DNA of 56,631 nucleotides from Candidatus Desulfatifera sulfidica (GTDB taxonomy: Bacteria; Desulfobacterota; Desulfobulbia; Desulfobulbales; Desulfocapsaceae): NCBI GenBank assembly GCA_014381505.1, contig JACNLK010000032.1:1-56631 (forward strand), read 5' to 3'. This document shows positions 25,081-34,400 of the stretch, piece by piece (the first letter of the stretch is position 1; the number at the start of each line of letters is the position of its first letter). The notes beneath the pieces were generated by a model. It worked only from the letters and a program-made list of their open reading frames with translations, was not told the DNA's origin and searched no databases. A program made the translations under genes and the position numbers.

Positions 25081-26189
25081 TGAACGGGGCACAGCAGGGA
25101 ATACGGCTTATGCTGACAGGTGGAGGGACAGGAGGTCATCTGTTTCCGGCCATCGCCACAGCTCAAGCCCTACAGCGTCGTTTTCCGGGCACCCAGGTCC
25201 TGTTTCTTGGAACAGGGCGCCGTATTGATCGTGGCAGTCTGGCCCATGCGGGATTTGCGTCCCGAACCATTCATTGTCAGGGGCTTATGGGCAAAGGGAT
25301 CGGTGCCCGGCTCAAGGCCTTGTTGCTTCTCCCCTGGGCCTTGCTTGAGTCTGTGTGGCATATTGTCCGTTTTCGGCCACAGTTAGTGATTGGGGTTGGT
25401 GGTTATGTGACGGGACCTGTGATCGTTGCAGCTCGGGTTTTGGGTCGTCCGACGCTGATTCATGAACAAAATTCGGTGCCCGGGCTTGCCAATCGTAAAC
25501 TGGGACGACTGGCGGACAGAGTCTGTGTGTCGTTGCCGGCCAGTACTGCTTATTTCCCGGAGGATAAGGCGCGATTGACCGGTAATCCTGTCCGGGAGGA
25601 TATTCTGGATCTGGCCACCATGTCAAAGCCTGCAGGCGGGCAGGTGATGACTCTACTTGTGTTGGGCGGCAGTCTTGGCGCACATCGTGTCAATGAACTT
25701 GTTGTGGAGGCCCTGGGGTATTTGTCACCGGAACAGCGAGCTGGTCTACATCTCATTCATCAGACTGGCCCCGGTGATGAGGCGGAAATTCGCAGGGCTT
25801 ATGGGCAGCTTGGAGTTTCAGCCGATGTTCGAGGCTTTTTTGATGATATGGCTCATATTTATCGTCAGGCTGATTTTGTCGTGTCACGGGCCGGGGCAAC
25901 ATCTCTGGCAGAGTTGGCTGTCCTTGGGCTTCCAGCTCTGCTTATCCCCTATCCCTATGCCGCAGATAATCATCAGGAGCAGAATGGCCGTTATTATGTG
26001 AATGGTGGTGGAGCCCTGATGTTTCGTGAGCAGGAGTTGGGTGGTGAAGTATTGGCGGTCGAGTTGGGACGTTTACTGGGTGATCCCGGCCGTCGTCAAC
26101 AAATGGGACAGGCCATGAGGAACCTGGGCCTGCCCGGTGCCGCTGATGAGATAGTCGGGGTCTGTCTTGAACTACTGAAGAAAAGGTGA
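25077..26189 (+). CDS. murG: Lipid II synthase MurG
   Basis: A 370-residue GT-B glycosyltransferase that adds GlcNAc to lipid I at the inner face of the membrane. LTGGGTGGHLFPAIA is the first glycine-rich loop, VGVGGYVTGPV and HEQNSVPGLANR the acceptor site, LGGSLGAHRVNELV the second loop, and SRAGATSLAELAVLGLPALLIPYPYAADNHQ the UDP-GlcNAc site. It overlaps murD by 4 nt (ATGA). Confidence 0.96.
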   Translation: MMNGAQQGIRLMLTGGGTGGHLFPAIATAQALQRRFPGTQVLFLGTGRRIDRGSLAHAGFASRTIHCQGLMGKGIGARLKALLLLPWALLESVWHIVRFRPQLVIGVGGYVTGPVIVAARVLGRPTLIHEQNSVPGLANRKLGRLADRVCVSLPASTAYFPEDKARLTGNPVREDILDLATMSKPAGGQVMTLLVLGGSLGAHRVNELVVEALGYLSPEQRAGLHLIHQTGPGDEAEIRRAYGQLGVSADVRGFFDDMAHIYRQADFVVSRAGATSLAELAVLGLPALLIPYPYAADNHQEQNGRYYVNGGGALMFREQELGGEVLAVELGRLLGDPGRRQQMGQAMRNLGLPGAADEIVGVCLELLKKR

Positions 26190-26254
26190 CTGTTCTGGGG
26201 GGGGTATACTCCAGAGTGGTGTTTTTGCAGGTAACTGAGAATAAAGAATAATCG

Positions 26255-27652
26255 ATGTATAATAAAACAAAACATATACATTTTGTGGGTGTTGGCGGTA
26301 TTGGCATGAGTGGAATAGCCGAGCTTTTGCTGAATCTGGGCTATCAGATTTCAGGGTCAGATCTTAATTCTACCGCTATAACTGAGAATCTGGCCGGCCT
26401 GGGTGGGCAAATCCACGTTGGTCATCACGGTGAGTGGGTTGCAGGGGCGGATGTGGTTGTGACCTCATCTGCCATTGATTCGGCAAACCCTGAGGTCCTG
26501 GCCGCGCGGGCAGCTAATATTCCTGTGATTCAGCGAGCCGAAATGCTTGCAGAACTCATGCGTCTGAAAAAATTTGGTATTGCCATAGCCGGCAGCCATG
26601 GAAAAACCTCAACCACGTCCATGGTGAGTTGGATATTAACCCGAGCCGGACTTGATCCAACAGTGGTTGTCGGCGGTAAGGTTGACAGCCTGGGTGGGAG
26701 CAATGCCAAGCTGGGCCATGGTGAGTTTCTGGTGGCCGAGGCTGATGAGAGTGATGGCTCCTTTCTCAAGTTGTCGCCGGTCCTTGAGGTTGTGACCAAT
26801 ATTGATCTGGAACATCTTGATTACTATCATGATATTGATCATATCAAGTCGGTCTTTCTTGAATTTATAGATAAAATTCCCTTTTACGGAGCGGTTGTCC
26901 TGTGTCTTGATGACCCGCATGTTGCCGATATTCTGCCGCTCATCAGGAAGCGGATTATCAGCTATGGATTGACGTCCCAGGCCGATGTGCAGGCCGAGCA
27001 GCTGTCGGCAGGGCAGGGACGGGTTCGTTTTCAACTTAAGCAGCACGGGCAGGAACTGGGGCCCATAGAGCTTGCCGTTCCCGGTCGGCATAATGTCTAT
27101 AATTCTCTGGCTGCAGTCTGTGTCGCCCTTGAATTGGAGATTCCTTTCGCCATTATTGCCAGTGCCCTGGCTGAATATCAGGGCGTACAGAGGCGGCTGG
27201 AGCGCAAAGGAGAGGTGGGTAATATTGTAGTGATGGATGATTATGGTCATCACCCCACCGAGATACGTGCCACCCTTGAGGCGGTGAAGCAGGCCTGGCC
27301 TGAGCGCAGGCTGGTGGTGTTGTTTCAGCCTCATCGGTACAGCCGGACAAAGGGCTTGTACCAGGAGTTCCAGACGGCCTTTCATCTGGCCGATGTCCTG
27401 CTGATGACCGAAATATATGCGGCCAGTGAGGAGCCTGTTCCTGGGATCAGTGGGGAGCGCCTCCTTGCGGATGTCCGAAAACATGGTCAACGGAAAACTC
27501 TGTTTGTTTCGCAAGTTCTCGATATTCCAGAGGCACTTGAACCCTTGCTTGAGGCGGGTGATCTGGTGCTGACGCTCGGCGCAGGTAATATTGTCCAGGC
27601 TGGTGAGTTGCTCCTTGAGCGCCTTCGTTCTCCGGGGGAGCAGTCGAACTGA
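26255..27652 (+). CDS. murC: UDP-N-acetylmuramate--L-alanine ligase
   Basis: A 465-residue ligase that adds L-alanine to UDP-MurNAc. HFVGVGGIGMSGIAELL is the N-terminal nucleotide-binding loop, AGSHGKTSTTSM the ATP loop, EADESDGSFL and NIDLEHLDYY the metal and substrate motifs, DDYGHHPTEIRATL the C-terminal domain and FQPHRYSR its basic loop. A 65-nt spacer follows murG, containing TCTGGGG...CTCCAGA, a possible weak hairpin. The gene overlaps murB by 1 nt (TGATG). Confidence 0.96.
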   Translation: MYNKTKHIHFVGVGGIGMSGIAELLLNLGYQISGSDLNSTAITENLAGLGGQIHVGHHGEWVAGADVVVTSSAIDSANPEVLAARAANIPVIQRAEMLAELMRLKKFGIAIAGSHGKTSTTSMVSWILTRAGLDPTVVVGGKVDSLGGSNAKLGHGEFLVAEADESDGSFLKLSPVLEVVTNIDLEHLDYYHDIDHIKSVFLEFIDKIPFYGAVVLCLDDPHVADILPLIRKRIISYGLTSQADVQAEQLSAGQGRVRFQLKQHGQELGPIELAVPGRHNVYNSLAAVCVALELEIPFAIIASALAEYQGVQRRLERKGEVGNIVVMDDYGHHPTEIRATLEAVKQAWPERRLVVLFQPHRYSRTKGLYQEFQTAFHLADVLLMTEIYAASEEPVPGISGERLLADVRKHGQRKTLFVSQVLDIPEALEPLLEAGDLVLTLGAGNIVQAGELLLERLRSPGEQSN

Positions 27653-28587
27653 TGAACTTATCCGTGCGCCAAGAACTGAGTGAACTGGCCCGGAAGAGTG
27701 TATTGCATTGGGATTGCCCGTTGCGTGGTAATACTACCTTTGACATTGGCGGACCAGCGGCGGCCTTGGTGGAGATTGAAGATGCTGATGAATTGCAGCA
27801 AATCTTAACTGTTGTTACCCGTAATAATATTGCCTGGCGGGTGATTGGCCGGGGCAGTAATCTGCTGGTGGCCGATCAGGGTTTTGATGGGGTCATCTTG
27901 CTTTTCGGCAGGAATTTTGGCACTATTGAGACCCTGGGGGGTGAGGATGGAGATCATGTCCTGATTCGTGTCGGGGCCGGGTGCAGCATGAGCCGTCTGG
28001 TTGATTGGTGCTGTGCCGAGGGATTGACTGGAGTTGAGTTCCTGACAGGTATCCCGGGGACTGTCGGCGGCGGGGTGGTCATGAATGTCGGAGCCTGGGG
28101 ATTTTCCCTGGCAGAGCGTCTGAAAAGTCTGACCCTGCTTGAAGCCGATGGGGCCATGCGGGAGATCCCCCGTGCTGAATTGGATTTTGACTATCGTCTC
28201 TGGCGGGATAAACAGATTGGAGGGCGGTTGCGGGTGGTTATGGCCGCGGATCTTTCTCTGGAACGCGATGAAAGTCAGGTGATTAAAAGGCGTTGCCGGG
28301 AATTGCGTAATCAGCGGATCAGTAAACAGCCCCGCTCCATGAAAAACGCTGGTTCATTTTTTAAAAATCCACCCGGTGCTGCTGCCGGTCGTCTCATTGA
28401 TCAGTGCGGGCTCAAGGGGCTGCGTCAGGGTGGGGCCATGGTCTCAGAAGAGCATGGTAATTTTCTGGTTAATACGGGTGGGGCTACGGCCGGCGATGTC
28501 CGCACGCTCATGGTTCGCATTCAAGCACGGGTAAAAGAACAGTTTGGGGTTGAGCTCGAGCCGGAAGTTCATTTTATCGGCTTTTGA
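27652..28587 (+). CDS. murB: UDP-N-acetylenolpyruvoylglucosamine reductase
   Basis: A 311-residue FAD enzyme reducing enolpyruvyl-UDP-GlcNAc to UDP-MurNAc. NTTFDIGGPAAAL, IGRGSNLLV, EFLTGIPGTVGGGVVMNVGAWG (FAD site), KNAGSFFKNPPG with the catalytic Ser, and the C-terminal ELEPEVHFIG show a type IIa or b MurB. It ends 6 nt before ftsQ; the ddl gene often found between them is absent. Confidence 0.95.
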   Translation: MNLSVRQELSELARKSVLHWDCPLRGNTTFDIGGPAAALVEIEDADELQQILTVVTRNNIAWRVIGRGSNLLVADQGFDGVILLFGRNFGTIETLGGEDGDHVLIRVGAGCSMSRLVDWCCAEGLTGVEFLTGIPGTVGGGVVMNVGAWGFSLAERLKSLTLLEADGAMREIPRAELDFDYRLWRDKQIGGRLRVVMAADLSLERDESQVIKRRCRELRNQRISKQPRSMKNAGSFFKNPPGAAAGRLIDQCGLKGLRQGGAMVSEEHGNFLVNTGGATAGDVRTLMVRIQARVKEQFGVELEPEVHFIGF

Positions 28588-28593
28588 ACAGGC

Positions 28594-29637
28594 ATGTATG
28601 GTCTGCCCGGCACAATTGGGCGATTATGGAAACTGATCTGTTTGCTAGGTTGGTGGGGAAATAAAGTGCATTTTACTTTTAAAACCATATTTCAGGCAGT
28701 CAGGGCGTGGCGTCCCTTCTCAGGAAAAAAGAAGGTGGCGCAACCTGGGTATCATGCGACGTATGGCGACATGCTGCAGCAGGAGCCCAAGGGGCTTCTG
28801 GCAGGTCTGGCCGGGCGTGTTCGTGAGAAAGTGAATGCCGGGCAGGGGAACTGGCGTGAACGCTGGCAAAGGCGCGGACTGTGTCTGGCTGTTACGTTTG
28901 CTGGCCTGTTTCTGGTCGCTTTGTTCATCCGCGGTCCCCTGCTTTCAGCAGTCGCCGGCATCAACTCGTTTCAGGTTCGGGATATTGTTATTAATGGTTG
29001 TCGCATAACCACCCCGTCTCTGATTCGGGAAATGACCGGCTTGGGGTACGATTTGAACTTGATCAAGATAGATCTGCCGGCCCTGGAGCGGGAAATCACG
29101 ACTCACCCCTGGATTAAGCGAGCAACCGTGCAGCGGGAATGGCCGGATGTCTTGCGGGTTGATGTTGTTGAATATCGGCCTGAGGCCATGATTGCTCTGC
29201 AGGAGTCAGGTGATGATGCATTTTTTTATGTTGATCGCTCGGGTGTGATCTTCAGTCCGGTGAAAGTCGGTCAGGATCTTGATTTTCCAGTAATCACAGG
29301 TTTTTATGATCGGGCGGACGTTGAAAATCGGCGGGCACACCTGGCCGACATCTTGACTTTTATTAAACTGGCCCGCAAAAATAATCCCAATCTCCCCTGG
29401 CAGAATGTGTCTGAGATTTCTGTGGATGAGCTGGGCGGTGTGGTTCTGTATCTGGTTGAAAAGCCCTTTCCAATTTATCTTGGACATGGTGAGATCAAAC
29501 ACAAGTACAGTCGGTTGAAGCGGGTTTTGAAAGCTTTGTATGGTAAAAAAGAGAAGATAGGCATCGATGATGTGGCCTATATTCAGATGGATTATCAAAA
29601 GAATAAAGTGCTTGTTGCACAAAGCGCAGTAAATTGA
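28594..29637 (+). CDS. ftsQ: Cell division protein FtsQ
   Basis: A 347-residue bitopic protein. A long basic cytoplasmic N terminus (about 1-93) precedes a transmembrane helix (about 95-112, CLAVTFAGLFLVALFI), then a POTRA domain (SFQVRDIVINGCRITTPSLI... about 125-195) and the FtsQ beta domain with HPWIKRATVQREWPDVLRVDVVEYRPEA and YVDRSGVIF. FtsQ recruits FtsB and FtsL and restrains or activates septal synthesis. Position before ftsA is canonical. The cytoplasmic part is longer than in E. coli. Confidence 0.92.
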   Translation: MYGLPGTIGRLWKLICLLGWWGNKVHFTFKTIFQAVRAWRPFSGKKKVAQPGYHATYGDMLQQEPKGLLAGLAGRVREKVNAGQGNWRERWQRRGLCLAVTFAGLFLVALFIRGPLLSAVAGINSFQVRDIVINGCRITTPSLIREMTGLGYDLNLIKIDLPALEREITTHPWIKRATVQREWPDVLRVDVVEYRPEAMIALQESGDDAFFYVDRSGVIFSPVKVGQDLDFPVITGFYDRADVENRRAHLADILTFIKLARKNNPNLPWQNVSEISVDELGGVVLYLVEKPFPIYLGHGEIKHKYSRLKRVLKALYGKKEKIGIDDVAYIQMDYQKNKVLVAQSAVN

Positions 29638-29642
29638 GCGGC

Positions 29643-30905
29643 ATGGAAGAATTGCATGAGGATGAAGGGTCGATAAAGGTTGATTCTGTTGCTCCGGATC
29701 GAGAGCCGGGAGAATTGGTGGTTGGCCTGGATATTGGTACCACTAAGATTTGTTGCGTGGTGGCTGAGGTCTTTGATGATGATGTCGAGATTATCGGTGT
29801 GGGGACGACCCCGTCCGTGGGTCTGAAAAAGGGGATTGTCGTCAACATTGAATCCACTGTGCGTAGTATCAAGGAGGCTGTGCGTCTTGCCGGGGAAGCG
29901 GCCGGGTGTGATATCCGTTCTGTGTATGTGGGAATTGCCGGAAATCATATCAAGGGGTTCAATAGTCCTGGTATCCTCGCCATTAATAACCGTGAGATTC
30001 GCGAAAATGATGTGCGCGATGTGGTGAATGCGGCCAAGACGGTTAAAATTTCTGCTAACCAGCAAATTATCCATGTCATGCCTCAGGAGTACATGGTCGA
30101 TGATCACACCGGGATCCAGAATCCTTTGGGTATGACAGGTGTTCGTCTGGTGACGAATGTTCATATCGTGACTGCTGATATTGGTGCGGTACACAACTTG
30201 TCCAGTTGTTGCCAGAAGGCCAACTTGGAGGTGGTTGATCTGGTTCTCGAGTCCATGGCCTCTGCATATGCAGCGCTCAGTGCCGATGAGATGGAACTGG
30301 GTGTGGCCCTGATTGATATCGGTGGTGGTACAACTGATGTGGCAGTTTTTTGTGATGGAACCATACGCCACACCTACGAACTGGCCCTTGGGGGGCATAA
30401 TTTGACCAATGATCTCTCAGTGGGCCTGCGGACCCCTCTGCAGGAGGCAGAACGGTTGAAGGAAGATTATGGTTCAGCCCTTTCCTCGACGATTAAGCCG
30501 AATCATGTGGTTGATGTGCCCACAGTTGGTGATCGTGAGCCGCGTAAGGTTACGCAGAAGGTTCTGGTTGATATTCTCCAGGCGCGAATTGCTGAAATTC
30601 TGGAGATGGTTAATCAGGAGTTGATTGCTTCCGGCCAGAAAAGCAAGATTAACGGTGGTATCGTCATAACCGGCGGTACGGCTTTGCTCAGTAATCTGGT
30701 TGAGCTGGCAGAACAGGTTTTTGATATGCCCGTGCGGATTGGTTATCCGGTAAGTGTTCAGGGAAAGGTGGAAGAAGTCCATTCGCCTCGCTGTACAACA
30801 GCCGTTGGTTTAGTGCTCCACGGCAAACGGCATCAGACTGAACAGAATCAGGGGGGGCAGGGGGTGGTTGGCAAGGTCAAGGGATGGATAAAAAAAATTA
30901 TGTGA
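29643..30905 (+). CDS. ftsA: Cell division protein FtsA
   Basis: A 420-residue actin-fold ATPase that tethers FtsZ to the membrane. LVVGLDIGTTKICCVV is the phosphate 1 loop, a 1C domain follows (about 95-180), GVALIDIGGGTTDVAVF is phosphate 2, and GGIVITGGTALLSNL the adenosine motif. The last 13 residues (VVGKVKGWIKKIM) form the amphipathic membrane-targeting helix. The start is either this ATG or a TTG at 29634 that overlaps the ftsQ stop (TTGA). Confidence 0.95.
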   Translation: MEELHEDEGSIKVDSVAPDREPGELVVGLDIGTTKICCVVAEVFDDDVEIIGVGTTPSVGLKKGIVVNIESTVRSIKEAVRLAGEAAGCDIRSVYVGIAGNHIKGFNSPGILAINNREIRENDVRDVVNAAKTVKISANQQIIHVMPQEYMVDDHTGIQNPLGMTGVRLVTNVHIVTADIGAVHNLSSCCQKANLEVVDLVLESMASAYAALSADEMELGVALIDIGGGTTDVAVFCDGTIRHTYELALGGHNLTNDLSVGLRTPLQEAERLKEDYGSALSSTIKPNHVVDVPTVGDREPRKVTQKVLVDILQARIAEILEMVNQELIASGQKSKINGGIVITGGTALLSNLVELAEQVFDMPVRIGYPVSVQGKVEEVHSPRCTTAVGLVLHGKRHQTEQNQGGQGVVGKVKGWIKKIM

Positions 30906-30921
30906 TTCTACCATTTTTTGT

Positions 30922-30949
30922 TTGTGTCACTGTCAGTAAATGCTATAAT
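30922..30949 (+). promoter_or_regulatory. Promoter upstream of ftsZ, extended -10
   Basis: TTGTGT (30922-30927), 16 nt, then TATAAT (30944-30949) preceded by TG one base upstream (TGCTATAAT). It lies just after ftsA and would give a leader of about 360 nt for ftsZ. In the rest of 30950-31305 I see no gene; a TATAAT at 31231 has no good -35. Confidence 0.55.
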
Positions 30950-31320
30950 TTCTGATAACTATCCAGTAGCATCTCAACTGCTTTGCAGCCATGCAGGTTC
31001 GTATCGCTCTCATCGGCCTTTCATGGACTGATCAGGGTCTTTGCAGTCCTCTTTCGCACATCTGGGAAACTACTGAATAGTTAATGTCCCTTCATCGATG
31101 GCCTTTTTGCCCCATATCGACGTTATGCTCAAAAAATAATGCTCGGAAGACCGAACAAATGTCTGCGCTTATTTTTGATGCATGCTTTGATTTTAACCGA
31201 AATTGCTCATTTTTGGACAGGCACTCGTTATATAATTGTTGGAATTTATAGCCAGTCAAAAAGATATTTTGAAACTGTGGCTGATATTGATACAGAATAG
31301 ATTTTGTGAGGAGTAGCAAT

Positions 31321-32550
31321 ATGCCGTTTCGAATGGTGGAATCAGAGAGTGTGGCTGTAGTCAAAGTTTTTGGAGTTGGTGGTGGTGGTGGTAATGCCAT
31401 TAACACCATGGTTCACAATAAACTCCAGGGTGTAGAGTTTGTTGTGGCCAATACAGACAAGCAGGCTCTGAATCAATCACGGGCGGATATTTGCCTCCAG
31501 ATCGGTCCTGCAGTGACCCGGGGGCTTGGTGCCGGAGCTGATCCCGAAACCGGTGAGCTGGCAGCTCGGGAATCCCTTGAGGAAATCAAGGAAAGTCTTG
31601 CCGGTAGTGACATGGTCTTTATTGCCGCGGGACTTGGTGGAGGCACAGGGACTGGTGCTGCACCAATAGTTGCCAAGTTGAGTAAAGAAATGGGTGCGCT
31701 GACCGTGGCCGTGGTCACGAAGCCTTTTCATTTCGAAGGTAAGTTCCGCATGCGCAATGCTGAACATGGCTGGGAAGAGCTGCGGAAGTATGCCGATACC
31801 ATCATCACGGTACCCAATGACCGCCTTCTCAGTCTGATGCAGAAAAACAGTAAATTGTCTGACATGCTGACCATGGCTGATCATGTGTTGCTTCAGGCGG
31901 TTAAGGGGATCACGGATCTGATCAATGTTCCGGGAATGATCAATGCCGATTTTGCTGATCTGCGTACAGTGATGCGTGAGGTGGGCCCTGCAGTGATGGG
32001 GTCCGGATCAGCTGCCGGAGAAAATCGGGCGACTGAGGCCGCCCGTCGGGCCATTGATAACCAACTGTTGGAAGATGTAGGTATCGATGGCGCTCGGGGT
32101 CTGCTGATTAATATCTCGGCCAGCGAAGAGACTTTTACCATGGCTGAGTTCATGGAGGTTTCGGCCCTGATCCATGAGAAGGTTGATGACGATGCCAAAG
32201 TAGTGATTGGCGCCCTCTATGACGATAACTTGGGTGATACCCTGCATGTAACAGTTATCGCCACCGGTGTTGGTGATGTTGTTAAGAAGAAGGAGACCAT
32301 TGCCCAGGTTGATGATCTGGTGGCTCAGCGCCAGAAACCCAGTCCCAGTCGTGAAACGCAGCAAATATTGACACCGGCTCCCACCAACCCGCGTACACCG
32401 GGACCAAATTTGATTAAATCAAATTTTGATAATTTTGAGAACCATGGGGTGTCGCCGGTATCCGGAACGGGACGTAATCCGAGAAGCACCTCCATTTGGG
32501 AAGACGAGCATCTGGAAACCCCCACCTACCTTCGTAAAAAGGCAAATTGA
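31321..32550 (+). CDS. ftsZ: Cell division protein FtsZ
   Basis: A 409-residue tubulin-like GTPase forming the Z ring. The frame extends to a GTG at 31306, but GAGGAG (31307-31312) is well spaced for the ATG at 31321. VKVFGVGGGGGNAINTM and GGGTGTGAAP bind GTP, and the synergy loop is NADFADLRTVM. A variable linker follows (about 320-395), ending in the conserved tail SIWEDEHLETPTYLRKKAN that binds FtsA and other partners. All functional motifs are intact, so the ring itself should be conventional. Confidence 0.97.
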   Translation: MPFRMVESESVAVVKVFGVGGGGGNAINTMVHNKLQGVEFVVANTDKQALNQSRADICLQIGPAVTRGLGAGADPETGELAARESLEEIKESLAGSDMVFIAAGLGGGTGTGAAPIVAKLSKEMGALTVAVVTKPFHFEGKFRMRNAEHGWEELRKYADTIITVPNDRLLSLMQKNSKLSDMLTMADHVLLQAVKGITDLINVPGMINADFADLRTVMREVGPAVMGSGSAAGENRATEAARRAIDNQLLEDVGIDGARGLLINISASEETFTMAEFMEVSALIHEKVDDDAKVVIGALYDDNLGDTLHVTVIATGVGDVVKKKETIAQVDDLVAQRQKPSPSRETQQILTPAPTNPRTPGPNLIKSNFDNFENHGVSPVSGTGRNPRSTSIWEDEHLETPTYLRKKAN

Positions 32551-32705
32551 ACCGGGGCGCTGTCCGGTCACCGTGTGGCATGGCTGTGTTTCCGTAATTC
32601 TACGCGGGGCCTCTTATCAGACAGAAGAAAACAGGCGTCGATCGGCAGCAGCTTCTGGCCGCTGAGCGTGGCAGCTATCTGAAAAAATGGACTGGTCAGT
32701 TACCC

Positions 32706-34400
32706 GTGGCTTTGGTGTATCCCAATAGTTATGCGGTCGGGATGTCCAGTCTTGGGTTTCAACTGGTCTATGGTTTGCTCGGTCGCATGGACGGCCTGGT
32801 CTGTGAAAGATTTTTTCTGGATGACCCTTCTCAACCCCTCCGCTCACTGGAGTCTGGACATCTCCTCTCTGATTTTCCTCTGATTTTCTGCTCCATCAGT
32901 TTTGAACATGATTATTTAAACTTGGTGCGTCTCCTGCGTCTTGGTGGCATTCAGCCTTTGGCTGAAGATCGGGACGAACAAGTTCGGGCTGGTCAACCAC
33001 TGGTGATTTGCGGTGGTGTTGTGACCTTTATGAACCCCGAACCTCTGGCGCCCTTTGTTGATCTTTTTCTAGTTGGCGAGGCAGAGCCGGTTTTAGACGA
33101 TTTCATGAATTGTCTCCTGGAAGGATTTCCGGGTACCGGGCGCGAGGAGTTACTGGCTCAGTTGGCCCGTGAAGTCCGGGGTTGTTATGCTCCTCGATTT
33201 TATAAACCCCAGTATGGGGCTGGAGAGACGGGCGCCTTTCAAGGTTTTAATGTGACCCGTGAGGGGCTGCCGAAACGGATTGCAGTCAACCGTGTGAGTG
33301 AGTGTCAGACTGCAGCCCATAGTCAGGTTTTGACTCCGGAGGCTGAGTTCAGCGATCTCTACCTGACGGAACTTGGCCGCGGTTGTTCACGGGGGTGCAG
33401 ATTCTGTGCCGCTGGATTCATCTATCGGCCACCCAGGCTTTGGGATGCTCAGGCAGTGCGAGCCGGAGTGGAGCAACGTTTTACCGGAGTAAACCGCGTT
33501 GGATTGCTGGGTATGGAGATGGCGCCCCAGGAAAATCTGGCAGAGCTTGCGGATTATCTCCGCGCAGATGGTTGTTCACTCTCCTTCTCCTCTTTAAGGG
33601 CAGATCGAATTTCTGGTCCTCTCTTGGAGTTACTGGCAGCAAGCGATATCAAGAGCGTGGCTATTGCCCCTGATGGAGCCTCGGAACGTCTGCGGCGCGT
33701 TATTAATAAGGGATTGGATCGTGACGACCTGCTGGATGCTGCTGAACGGCTGGTGGGTGCAGGGCTGAATCGACTCAAGCTGTATGTGATGATTGGACTG
33801 CCCACGGAAACAGAGGATGACCTGGCTGAGTTTGTTGAACTGATCCGGGCAATTAAAAAACGAATATTACCCCTGGGGCGAAGCCGCGGTCACCTGACTG
33901 AAATCAACCTGTCTTTGAACTCTTTTGTTCCCAAGCCCTGGACACCGTTTCAGTTCCATGCCTTTGGTGTCAGTGAGCAGTTGGCTCCCGGTGAAATCCG
34001 TCCCATGAAACAGGCCCTGGGGCTCCTCAAGGGGCGAATCAAATGGCTGCAGAAGGAGCTTCGCCATGAGGCCAATGTCCGGATGAACCACGATAAACCG
34101 GAACAGGTTTTGTTTCAGGCGGTGCTCTCCAGAGCTGATCGGCGCATGGGCCCTGTCCTGCTTGATATGGCCGACAGTGGACGCCCCTGGAAACAGGCCA
34201 TGAAGCGCCAGGGGCTGACCCCTGAACAGTTTGCAGTTTGCGGCCATGGCCGGGAGGCTGTTTTCCCCTGGTCTTTAGTCGGCCAGGAGATTGAGCAGGA
34301 CTATCTCTGGCATGAGTACATGAAAGGACTTGCTGAAAAGACAACCGTTCCCTGCGACACAGCCTTGTGTAAGCGTTGTGGAGTCTGTAATGCTGAGTAA
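32706..34400 (+). CDS. Radical SAM protein of the B12-binding-like type
   Basis: A 564-residue protein from the GTG at 32706. The first 170 residues form a cobalamin-binding-like Rossmann region (PNSYAVGMSSLGFQLVYGLL, VICGGVVTFMNPEP, FLVGEAEP). The radical SAM domain holds ELGRGCSRGCRFCAAGF (about 223-239), a CxxxCxxC [4Fe-4S] motif. Later IGLPTETEDDLAEF and a C-terminal cysteine set (about 555-562, CKRCGVC) suggest an extra cluster. The substrate is unknown. The homologous-looking reading frame continues upstream to 32598 (DRQQLLAAERGSYLKKWTGQ) with no ATG, GTG or TTG, so the true start is uncertain. It follows ftsZ by 155 nt and overlaps the next gene by 11 nt. Confidence 0.82.
   Translation: MALVYPNSYAVGMSSLGFQLVYGLLGRMDGLVCERFFLDDPSQPLRSLESGHLLSDFPLIFCSISFEHDYLNLVRLLRLGGIQPLAEDRDEQVRAGQPLVICGGVVTFMNPEPLAPFVDLFLVGEAEPVLDDFMNCLLEGFPGTGREELLAQLAREVRGCYAPRFYKPQYGAGETGAFQGFNVTREGLPKRIAVNRVSECQTAAHSQVLTPEAEFSDLYLTELGRGCSRGCRFCAAGFIYRPPRLWDAQAVRAGVEQRFTGVNRVGLLGMEMAPQENLAELADYLRADGCSLSFSSLRADRISGPLLELLAASDIKSVAIAPDGASERLRRVINKGLDRDDLLDAAERLVGAGLNRLKLYVMIGLPTETEDDLAEFVELIRAIKKRILPLGRSRGHLTEINLSLNSFVPKPWTPFQFHAFGVSEQLAPGEIRPMKQALGLLKGRIKWLQKELRHEANVRMNHDKPEQVLFQAVLSRADRRMGPVLLDMADSGRPWKQAMKRQGLTPEQFAVCGHGREAVFPWSLVGQEIEQDYLWHEYMKGLAEKTTVPCDTALCKRCGVCNAE

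Noticed and set aside
31231-31236. TATAAT shortly before ftsZ
   Set aside because: The nearest TTG-type -35 is only 12 nt away; no strong promoter pair.
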